Source: Blastomussa wellsi (lineage: Eukaryota; Cnidaria; Anthozoa; Scleractinia; Plerogyridae). From it: a DNA stretch of 64,000 nucleotides. The DNA lies in NCBI GenBank assembly GCA_947652115.1, contig OX393570.1:7805389-7869388 (forward strand), written 5' to 3'. Under the pieces are notes generated by a model that ran no database searches, was not told where the DNA came from, and worked only from the letters and a program-made list of their open reading frames with translations. A program made the translations under genes and the position numbers. Positions within the stretch are counted from its first letter, which is position 1. Each line of letters begins with the position of its first letter. Shown here piece by piece: positions 1 through 11,615 of this stretch.

Positions 1-589
1 CAAGCTACTTCTGCCCAGATTGTGATGTGGGACTTTGCGCCGCACCGTGCTTCAGAATATATCATCAGCCTTGACACTGAATGCTGGTTTTAGCTCTTTT
101 GAGCATGTATTAACCTAATCCTTCAGCTAAGACAAACTTTTTTTCAAATTAGTTACCAGACATACTTTGACTAGTAAATATCTTGAAAATGGATTGCGTG
201 ACATGTCATGTGACTAGGAAAAAGTCACTTTTTAGAGAACATAAACGTCAGAAGTTAGGTGTTTTTTTATATCGAAATGTTCAATGGACATATATTAGTG
301 TTTCTAGGTAGATTTCAGAATTTTCCTTACAAAGATAAAGTAGCCACAGCAGTCCAATGAGAAAAGTATGTTTATTTCCTCACACAGTTAGTAATATTTA
401 ACTTGATGTGACAGGTGTCAATCAGCATCAATGATTTTTCAAAACATCTTAAAATGTAGCTATTTTACCTAACAATATAATGCAAAAGTTTGAGGGTGAT
501 CCCTAAGATGAAACATTTCCTATATATTTTTTTGTATTTACATGTAAAAATTTCAGAAATTGGCCAAAAAGAATTTGGGCTGCAAAGGG
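1..589 (+). mobile_element. 3' end of a piggyBac-like DNA transposon (left part outside window)
   Basis: The window opens inside the last codons of a piggyBac-type transposase (separate entry). About 515 bp after its stop the sequence reads GCAAAGGG followed directly by TTAA (590-593). piggyBac elements duplicate TTAA and end in CCC...GGG, so 589 is a natural right end. The stretch between is noncoding. Immediately right of the TTAA lies a SINE copy (about 600-812), so the transposon may have landed in that SINE. The other end cannot be seen. Confidence 0.75.
3..74 (+). CDS. piggyBac transposase, C-terminal tail (partial)
   Basis: From base 3 the frame encodes 23 residues and a TGA stop (72-74). 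They contain YFCPDCD, then LCAAPCF, then YH, the cysteine/histidine pattern CxxC...C...C...H of the C-terminal cysteine-rich domain that ends PGBD/piggyBac transposases. In the family this domain helps bind the transposon ends; the DDD catalytic core lies upstream, outside the window. The frame is open to the left edge. Whether the element is intact or active cannot be judged from this tail. Confidence 0.72.
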   Translation, partial: SYFCPDCDVGLCAAPCFRIYHQP

Positions 590-599
590 TTAAAGTGAC

Positions 600-812
600 T
601 GAGAGTTTTCTACTCCCCCCTGAATGGGATGCTAGTCCATCACGGGGTTACCTCCCAGTGTTAAATTTGCCAGTACTCACTTATACACCTGGATGAAGAG
701 ACACACCATGGGAGTAATGTGTATTGCCTAATAACACAATTCAGTGCCCCAGCTAGAGCTTGAACCTGCACTGTGCGATCCAGAATCCAGCAGAATAACC
801 ATTTGGCCAATG
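600..812 (-). mobile_element. tRNA-derived SINE (family A), degenerate
   Basis: Reverse-strand copy of the main SINE family here: tRNA-like head (about 812 downward), then the conserved stretches matching 'TAATGTGTNTTGCC' and 'GGGATGCTAGTCCATC' seen in the better copy at 16598-16890. It lacks the 3' end, possibly because the piggyBac element at its left replaced or split it. Confidence 0.6.
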
Positions 813-950
813 TACTTCACATACATGTAACTGGAGCTGTATAACAAAAATTGAAGCTCGGAATTTTGATTTTTTGAGTTAACATTTGAGAATGATAATG
901 ATTAAGTCTGCTAGTTATAAGTTATTCACACTTTTCCTCTGTTGTCTTAG

Positions 951-3900
951 AATTGCGAAAAAGATGTTTATCGACCAAGCTCTTTAAGAGAAAGAGATAG
1001 AACCAGGCCTCAACTGTCAAATGTATTTGAAACAGAAGAGAAGAGGCGTGAGATTCAGAAAGAGATAGAAAGAGCCCAGATGTTACTTGCTGATGCCTGC
1101 GACATGGAAGATGGGGAAATTCCTTCTAAACCAGATGAGGAGTTTACTGAAGGAGAAGAACTTGAAAAGGTTTGTTGTTTGCTTATTTGTTGTGGTTATT
1201 TAATTTGCTGGTCAAAGCCTGGTTTGTTCCCAATGTGTTGAGCTTCTAAATTACAACTTGCTGTGTATTATATTAACTAGTACGTACTGTGAGTACCATA
1301 GTGGAATGTTGCTGAGAAGTTTATCCTGGAATGGCGCCGATAGGCTCATTAAAGCACATTGCCTTCCTCTTGACCAAAACGTTCACACTGTTGGACATTT
1401 CCATGAGCAAATAAACTCACATTCGACAATTGCAATTGAAGCAGAAAAGAAAAATATTAGTTATCGTTTGTTTGCTGCTCCAATCCTTGTGATCGCTGCT
1501 GGTAAGATCAGTGTTTGTACAGCAAAACAGGCAAAACGATGCCCTTGATACTGCAGGGACAATGCCAACGTCCTCCGGAAATCTGCGCATCCCAATAGAA
1601 CATGATTAGAATGGCTGCCTTGTAACCTTGGAAGCAATCATATGCACATTTTTTGTTGACGATTTACTTCAAAGACAGCAATGAGTCTCTGGAATCTCCT
1701 GGTTGTGCACAGATTTCTCTCAGGGTTTGTAAATTCAAATGGGTTTGTAAATTCAAAATTTTGTAAATTCAAATGACCTGACCATGTAATTTGATAAGTC
1801 ATGGTGGCCACTTGTGAGGTGTAGCCATTGCAATCACGTTATGTAAATATCTCATACATGTATGGTTCTGTAGCCTTACTGCAGCATATTATGAAAAGTT
1901 TCAAATGTTACTCTCCTTGTCTGTCTTTCAGTCAATAAGAATTCATTAAATACTAAAGGAAATGAACTAATGTGTGACTTGACCAATGAGACATATTTTG
2001 TGATTGAGTTTTGGTAGTGTGATACTGTAGACAAATGTTTTGCTGTAAAATTGTTTTTTTTTAATACCTGTATATGTTCAGAAAAGACTGGCAACATACA
2101 GCTTTATGTAAAAAAGGGTCTGTTTTGCTTTATGCAAAAAAATGGTCAGTTTTGTGGTGTTGCAGAGGGTGTAATTGCCAAATGACATAAAACAATGGAT
2201 AACGAAAATTTATTGGTGATTCTCAAGGCCTGGTCCACACTAGTGACATGAGGCAGACATAACAACAAGGTCATGCGATGAAAAAAGACCTCGCACTTAT
2301 GTTCTATGTCACCACTGTGAACAACATATCATAACAACATAGCAAGTGTCAGGAATCGGTTCTCGTCGACAAAAGAAACTCACATTATGTTCATAGTCTA
2401 GATTAATCTTCCACTCTCAACAGACCTATTGATTACAAAACCTCTCTACACTCAATGATTAATTGTTCAAGGTCCATTGATCACGCACGCAGCACACGTG
2501 ATCATCAACACAATGATAGAAAGTAAATCATTGTCACACAATACAATTTCCGGTCGCGACACAAGAACATAATGACATAAACTATAACAACATACAGAAA
2601 AACAGATCTTTTCTTTATATCATTATGTCGCTAGTGTGAACCAGGCTTAATGACACCCAAACCACAACGCAATACTAAAATACACATGTACCTAAAAAAG
2701 TGCAACAGATCAAGATCAAATACAAATATATTTTAGTAGGATATTTTGTATTTTATGCTGGCGAAGACAAAGATACGATCAATGAAGAAAACATTGATTT
2801 GTGGATGTTCCACAATTGAAGAAAGAGCATACTGAATGTCCAGTGGTTGCACTGGTGTTGTTGTACACTTGTTAATGTTAGTGCATTGCTACACACCTTG
2901 ATTAAACATCACATGTCACAAGTGAATGTTAAAAGGACTCCATGCATTTGTCAAGTGAAATATCTTCATTGGATGGTTTGGAAAGTTTTCCTGGCTAACA
3001 GAAGACTACTTGGGCATTGAAAAAAATTTATTATTAATAATATTTATTATTTTATGTCATTTTTTATCAACCTTTCTTTCTAATCCATGTAGTCATTTCG
3101 TTTCATGCATTCTCTCATATAAGACAACTAATGTGGTAGTGTGCAAGAAGCTTTGCTTTTCAAGCAGTTACATTTGTATTTGTACATGTATACAGCCTTG
3201 CTTCTGCGAGTCTCAACGTCTCAGTTTAGCGCCTGACCAGTGTAAGGAAGGTCGTAGACTTGACTCTTGTTGGGAGAACTCGGAATTCTTTATCTGGGTA
3301 TTTTGTGTCACTGACCGGTGGCGTATCCAGGGGGAGGGTTTGGGGGTTCTGGATCCCCTGTTTTTACTACTTGTTTGATGCTGAAATTTTCGCATTGACA
3401 AGATTGCTTATTATCACTCATATCACTCAACTGAATAAAAATTTGGACCCCCTGTATCAAAAATTCCTGGATCTGCCCCTGCTGACCAGCAATTTTACCT
3501 CAGATTTCGTGAACACCTGGTTTCTTGAACCAGTTTTTGTTTCTTTGTTTTTGTTTTAGGATTTCACTGTTTTAATTAATATATTTCTGTTTTTGCTTTT
3601 ACCAAGCTTAAAGGCCATTTCCAGTCTGTACTGTGCAGTCTCGGGATTTGTTTACATTTCTGTTTTTAATTCGTTGATACGTTACAGTTCGGTAACTGTG
3701 TACATGAGTCCGCCATTATGAAACGTCGGTTTGAATATCGCTGAGGTTCTTGTACTCTTTATTATTATTTTGGAAGGATATCGGATGTTAATAATGTTTG
3801 TTTACATTTCATTGTGTGAGGCTTAGTAAACATGTCAGGGCTGTCAATAAGTGCCGTAACCCATAACACCTGTTACGGCTGAGTATGCTTGATTTTCCTT

Positions 3901-6900
3901 TGGTGCTATGGGTGAGATTGCCTGTTGTTGATAGAATTCAACCACAAAGTAACAAGTTTGCTACAGGTGACGCAAAACTTAATGACAGCCTTGCATGTGA
4001 CTGTCTGTCCGACCGACCGACAAACCGACTGACCGTACGCTCCGGAACAAGATTTCGTGACGTGGGGCAAATCACACTGTTTAGGTCTGTTTTAGCAGAC
4101 TGTTTCAAAAAGACTGTATAGTCAACGTCTTTTCAGACAGTCTGAAGTTTTATGGTCAACTGACAGCTGTCAAAACAAGGTATCCGCTGACCAGCATCAC
4201 ATGACCATATCGTGGGTTTAGGTTAGGGTTCATCAAGGTCACATGTTTTTGGGAAGCTGACCACTGACCAGGTAATGGTTTTCCATTGTATCATGGGCTC
4301 AGCAATGAAATCTTTCTTGAGGAGTTGCATACGTTAGTATTTTCATTTAGACCATTTTCTTAAATTAAGAACCAGCAAAAAATATGGAGCTCTGCTTTTA
4401 GGAAAGGCTAAATCTATATATTAATTCAATAAAAAAATAGTTGGTAAAAATGCATGGAGATGTGGCAATGAAGCTGTGAACATCAACCTTATAATCAGGC
4501 TTCCCTGTTGCAATAACAAGTTAACATGGGAAACTATGGCTGCTTCTTGTTCTGCTCTTGCTCTCCGTAACTCAATGAAAATAAAGCATGTCACTCTAAT
4601 ACTTATAAACAGTAATTTGAAGTGAACTAATTTTTATTTAATTTTATGTTATTAACAGTTAATTGTCACACATGCTTGGCTTTTTAATAAAATAAAACTC
4701 TGCACTAAAGTGAGGTGGCCCAAAATAATTTAAACTCTTCTAATGAGATTAACTTTCATTAAAAATTTAATTGGCAAAGTTTAAAAAAGTCAAAGACACA
4801 AGTTTCTGTGTGGCCATTAACAGTGCGTTACTTTTTGGAACTAATTTGAAACACGTAAGCACTTATTTCCATGAAGTAAAATCCCAAAATTTTGGCTCAC
4901 ACAGTAACTTTTGCCTTTCATTTCATTTCAGATAAATGCCCGGCCACCTCCGCAGGTTTCTCTCAAGACAATCTTCTTCAGCAATACCTCTTGGCCTACT
5001 CTTGTTGTATTGCTCTACACTCTTTTCAATCCTGGAGCAGTTTTTCTGTCTTTCTGCATGGCCTTGCTTTGCCTGGGCATTTTCTGGGTTTTCAAAGAAA
5101 GATAGGAAAAACGTTCAGCTTCTAAAACAAAGTTGATGTTAATAACAAGAGAAAGGTTCTTTCTTAATCAAGTTAGGCTAACCGTTTCTTACTGCTTTTT
5201 AATCCTTTCAGTCTCAGGATTAATCTGCATTTACAGTACTACGTGCCTTACCGTTGCCACCCGAGAAAGTTTTTTATTAAAGTTTGACATCTTTTTGACA
5301 ACTTTTCGCTAACTTCAAAGCAAGCCAGCCAATCAGAACATAAGAATTTCCAAGGGCGGAGATGTCAAATTATAAGTCCATTCACTCCCTTGCGAATTTA
5401 CATTCTCATGTTCTGGTTGGCTGACTTGATTTGAAGTTAGCAAAAAGTTGTCAAAAAGATGCCAAAATTTAATCAAAAACTTTCTCGAATGGCAACAGTA
5501 AGGTGCGTAGCACTGTAATTTCTCTTCACACTAATCAATACATTTCCAAGCAGAAAAGTGTTGAGAAAAAAGGCAGTCATCAACTAGAGCAAATAATATT
5601 GTCAACTAATTTCTTAGAATTAGGTAAAATTGAAGAAATGTATAGAAATCAGTGTGGAGAAAGTAACTTGTGAGACTGTGTCTGAAAAGATTAATTGACT
5701 GGTAAATATTGAGCTTTAAGTTTAAAAATGATTACTATTTGGCTTCTGTGATTGTTTTGGAATAGTTCCTATCTGTCGGTTAGCTAGAAAAATAAAAAGA
5801 GGAGTTACGGTACTACTATTTGCATCCGTCCTTGAAGTGTGACAAATTTCATGTGTAGTTTTACTTTTTAAAACGTCAATCATTTTGTCTGGTTACGTGT
5901 GATGTCTAACCAATGAAACTTTTGATGTCAGTCGTGAAATTGACAACATTTTTGATACGAAAGGATCACATTTCGTTCACAAACCATCATTGTTTACAAG
6001 GATTTGCCCGCCTATGTCAATGAAAGTCTGCTTGGAAAATTTTATTGCAATGGAGATGAGTAAAGTTGACAGATTTTGAAGAAGTTACCATCCAGTAGTC
6101 GCTTTATAGCAAGATTATAAATATTTGATTCAGTTTTCAAAAGTGGCCATTTCCTGTCAAAACTGTTGACATCTGGAAATTAAAACTGGGTGCTAAATAT
6201 GTCATGCTTAAAGTATGGATGCAAATGGTAGTAACAAAAACTGTATATTTGTTAAAAACATATCATCACTTAAATGTGACTCGTGTCAGTTGACATTAAG
6301 AGATAACTTGCTGTTCTTACACATATTATGTGAGACAAATTTAAAATTCTACTGTTGGCAGATAATGTTGTTTAAAAGCCAGTTGATGCTAATTCAGGAT
6401 ACGTTATGAAGTTAATCCTCTGTTCATATCTGACTTTATGTTGATAAATATAGATTACTTCATAGAAAGTGCGACGTACGGATTTTTATTCACGAGTTGC
6501 AAAACTTTGGAAAACGAACGAGTGAGCGCAGCGAACGAGTGAGTTTCCGAAGTTTTGCGACGAGTGAATAATAATCCGTACAAAGTACTTTCTATGCTGT
6601 AATTTGTTTATTATATATAACGAGTACTCAACCATTGCAAACTTAAAGCGATTTTTCTAGTCTATAATTAAAGAGTTAAACGCAGCGCGAGGAAAACAAA
6701 GCTGCAAATGCATTCTGATGGCTTTCCAAGCGAGATCTCTTTTAAATAGAAAAGAAAAATTACGGCGACGACAAGCTATCGTAAGCAAGAATTTTATTTA
6801 AATAGCGGTATAAAACACACTGTGTTAATACTTTTTAAAAGAAAAGCTTTTGCTATCGCATCGAGAAACGTCGCCATAAGTGAATCAACTACTGAGCGCA

Positions 6901-9900
6901 AATCAACTGCTGAATTTTTGAGCAAAAGTTATGATAACACAAGGAGTTATTAAACAATAATTACGACGTAAATCCATATTCAAAAGTGAAATATTTACTT
7001 TACCCTGGTGTTCCCAAGAGTGCTTGAATTTTCTTAGAACGTCCACGGCTGCGTTGTATCAAAGCTACAATGAAAGTCTTTAATTTCTTGGCTTTCCCTT
7101 ATCGACGTTTAGTTTGTCTTCGCTCCGCCTGGAGAATGATTTTTTGCATTTCCATATCATAACTGTGTTCTTAAGGTTTTGCTTTGCGTGTTTCTGATGG
7201 CTTTCCTTTCCATAAAGTTCTCACAAGTACAAAATTTGTAGCCAAAACATAAACTGCCTTCGAGGGGCTTGCAAACTTGCAGCGCGTTGTTTTCACAACC
7301 TCGTTGGAAACCATTTGAATTCCCGCGCTCTGATTGGTTAGGTCGTTCTACTCTTGATGCTGATTGGTTATATTTTTCACATGTGAAGAAAGCTATACAC
7401 GAAGCTGATTGGACGTATCGCTTTTCTCACATGTGAAAATATAGCAGATATAGAATTCTATTTGCAAGGTTTATTACCTAAAATTGTCGCTATATATATA
7501 ATAAAAATCATTTCTAACCTTACGTAACAAATTTATTGTTCTTAACTGGTAGTTCATTGATTCTCTAAGTGAAGCTAAAACTGAAATATTCTGCAAATTA
7601 TATGCAGCACAGCTGTCATCTTTGTTAACAGGAACAAAAACTAATTAACAGTATTAAAATATTATCATGTTTTATCTCCATCCAGTACATAGTGATACTT
7701 GTAACTTATTTTGTTTAATATTTTTTGGAACTTCTTATTTAAAAACAAGAATACATGTGTGTAGAATTTATTCAATAAGTGAAATACAACGGTCCACTTG
7801 TCACAAAGTATCAAGATGTTAACAGCAAAGTTCTTTAAGAATAACTGATAATACTTTGAAAGTGGTTGAATTGAGAAAAATATAACAGTCTATTTAAAAT
7901 TAATTGGTTATTGTGACAACCACTAAAAATAATTTGGCATATTATATGCATAACAACAACAGAGATTTATTTTTCAATTTTGACACCATTTCAAACCAAA
8001 CTAAATAAAATAGTTAATGATTTGCAGCACTGCTTTAATAATTTGACACATTAATTGTTCATCAGACTTGATGAAACTTTGGTTGGCTATTGCCAGATTA
8101 GTGACTGTTGTTTGCCATTTTGTTGAGGTATCTACCGGTAATGGTATTGGTTTTATAACGCAAATCGTCTGTGCATTTTGTAACCAATAATTACCAAATG
8201 CCTTGAAATTAAGGCTGCGAAGAGATGAACATTATTTTGAGTGCTTTTGTAGATATTTAGTAAATTGAGAACAAAAGTGAGTTATGCTATTATCATGGAT
8301 AACTCAAAGGAAAAATTCTTATTTCAGTACAAGATTGTTTTATTTATTTGGTTGTAGTTGCTCAAAGGCTGGATAATACTATCCACCAGATAAATTACTA
8401 TGTCTAGCAGTCAAGTGTTGGAAAAACGAACTGCACGATTTTTCCAGTCGACAGGATTATCCACTCTTTTAACAACTGGACTCTCTTAGAAATTCTATTT
8501 AGTTAATAGGTCTTTGGTGTAACACAGTAGAATATACCATGAGCTTACTGGCTATGTAGGAGTGTGAAGTATGGTGTATGGAGCAAACATGCTTATCCTA
8601 ATGTCTGGTCTGATGTTATTTTTATCATCATATTGCTTTTATTGGACTTAATTCGGTTGGAAAAGTTTTGAATGTTAAAGATGGAAAATTATTGTATTTC
8701 AAAATACCTTTACTTACAAAAAATTATATTTGCTTTACTTGTCATTTTAGGACTCAAGAATCAAAAATTTGTTGTAAATTATTATTTGACCATTATATTC
8801 AACATAGTTTTTCTGGAATTTATAATACTGCTGTTCTTACAGAAGAGCAACAAACTGTTTCTGTACATTAGTAACATGTTTATAATTATTTAAAGTATTG
8901 AAACTGTCAACGTAAGTAGTACAAAGTATGTGTTGGTCAGCAGGTATTTAATTTATGGACATATTATAAAGAGATTAATTTAATAGCTTGGTATTGGTAT
9001 TAACTTGTGATGAATGGAAAAATATAAAATTATTATTTTTGTTTATTTGTTTGATATACATGGAGATATAATAATTATTAAAATGAAAACTGTTGAGGAT
9101 AAATTATTAGTTGTTTAAATTTTATTGTGGAAAAACAAAATGAGTTCCCTGTGTAGATGTCCACTCTTGAAACTGTTTTGCCAGAGGATATTCTGCTGAA
9201 CTTGATGTTCATTAATATTTTAAAGGGGTATTGTCATGGTGATTTTGGAGTGTTTAGGTCAATTCTGTGCTATAGTCATTGCTTAATACCTCTTCTCATA
9301 CAAAAATGCTCGTGCAGAATTGTGAAGAAGATATCAAATTAAAATTTAGCAAACACGGGAGCAAACCATAATAGTTGGTTTCCTTTTCATCAGGAGATGG
9401 CTTGACAATTCGAAAAAAAATTTAAATCCAATCCCATCCTCGCCATCTGTAACAACAGAACAGACGTCAGTAAAATAGTTTCAATGCACTTATATAGTCT
9501 CTGGTAACAAAATTAAACCATTATTTTTGTTTTTCCTTTGAGCGAAGACAAGTTTTAGCTTTTTAAAGTGTTGCTAAAATGGCGTGACAGTGCCTCTTTA
9601 ATATCCCAAGGAGCTCTAGACTTAGTTCTAGTAAGGGTAATCTTGGCTTTCAAGGCAACTTCCAGTCCTAGAGTCATGGTCCTAGGCTTTGGCAAATTTC
9701 ACATCGCAACCAAAAATGCAGGGAGCATTTTGAGACCTTGGCCAAAGATGCTTTCATCTTTGCCAAATCCGTGTCAATTTTTGTCAAGCAGACAGGTAAC
9801 GAGAATAAGAGCAAGTCTTTAATATGTAATATTAACGGTGTCAAATTGCCAACTTTTTAGGACTGACACTAAAATGTTTCTAGAATTGTTTCAATCAATG

Positions 9901-11548
9901 TTTCAGTTTTGTATTGAAATATTTTTTGCCTGTTAGTAAAAGGAAAGAAAAACAAACCTTTATTAGCTTGTTATCTTGAAGTCACTTTATGTGGGTGAAA
10001 TTAGAGTACAGAAAGGGTTAAGCTGAACTGCAAGATGTTTTGATTCCAAAATTATGATATGTTAAAGGAACTGCTGTACGTCCTGGTTTTGCATTTGGAA
10101 AAAATCGCCATCCTTGTTGCTTTTGGGTTTAGTATCAGTTTGGTATTTTCTTACACTTTAAGGGTAATTTGGATGACTCAAAATATTATGACAGCTCCTT
10201 TTGCCCATTCATTACCAAAGATTCTGTCATAATTCAAGAAAATATCAGACCAGTAGATTGTTATAAGCATAGACTAAACAAATAATCATTTTTAGCAGAC
10301 CGTAGGGAAAATCACAATTTTAACCCTTCAAAGTTGCACCTCCCCTTCTCAACTGTGTCTCCCATTTGTGGTGAGACAAGGGCAAATTATGACATAGAAA
10401 TGGTGATAGTTCTAGGCTCACTCTAGAGGTATTCACAACAGAATACCTGCTGGTGCTCCAGCGGGTTCCAGGTCTTATTCAATGCACTGAAAGAGGTTCT
10501 AATTTAATATTTCTAAGAAAATGTAGCGTGTAACCTTTCAAATGGAAGCTATTTAGCAGAACTACTGTTAAATGTACTGTACAAACTGGTTGCACTTTCT
10601 GTAACTTCAGTCTGGATAAAACTGCAGTGTGTTACCATTCAAATGAAAGCTATAGATCGTTTTCACGTGATGTCATGGTGGCCATGTTGGTGGACTAGAA
10701 CAATAGACTTTCTCTCCTTTGGGAACTAAACTCTATTTTTATGTGGATAAGACTTAAGTGTGTGACCATTCAAATGAAAACTGCTGAGCGTTACTTTCAT
10801 TTGGAACTGTTCATTGTGCCAGTGATATTACAGGGTTGAATTTGTTCTCTAATTTCTTCACTGATGTTTGATTTTTTGAACAGGAGTTCCTGCAAATAGA
10901 AGCAGAACAACGGAGAAAGAAGGAAGAGGACGAAAGGCAGGTGGAGGAACGGAGAAGTGCTGCAAGGAAACTCCAGTCTCAACACGAAGAATTACAAAGA
11001 GAGAGACAAGCCGAGGTCAGAAGGAAAATGGAAACCAAGAATAATGGCACCCCTGAGCAGAGGTGAGAACAGTGGATATTAAGCTATGTCGCAATTTTGA
11101 AACTTCTGCACCTTGATGTTGGAAACTCAACACAACTCTGTGATCATTTCATCAATTTCCATCTCACTGTTACAATGCCATTTCGCCTGCTGAAATTTTA
11201 CCCTAACAGGGCCTCCTTAGCCAACAGAGCTTGGTTACCACTAGTAATGTGCAACAAGCGTAAGATAGAAGGACATCGGTGTTGTAAGCTTTAGAGCAAG
11301 CCAATGTAAACTGTGTTACACATACCAGTAGGTTCTTTTGATGTTGTTGTTATGAATCACTGAGTCATAACTATGAGTTTTGTCATTACTGGTGGCATAA
11401 GCATAGAAATTACCACAAACAAATCCACTTGTTCTTCTTTATTGTGTTTTCCTTGCTACGAATCACATTGGCAAAGCATACAATGAGCAAGCACAAGTTT
11501 ATCGTGTGATCATGTGTTCATATTCAGGTGCATTGTGAACGAGCAGAC

Positions 11549-11615
<67 letters not shown>

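Noticed and set aside
1258..1548. 96-codon ORF in the first visible LRCH intron
   Set aside because: No splice fit to LRCH and no family features; likely chance.
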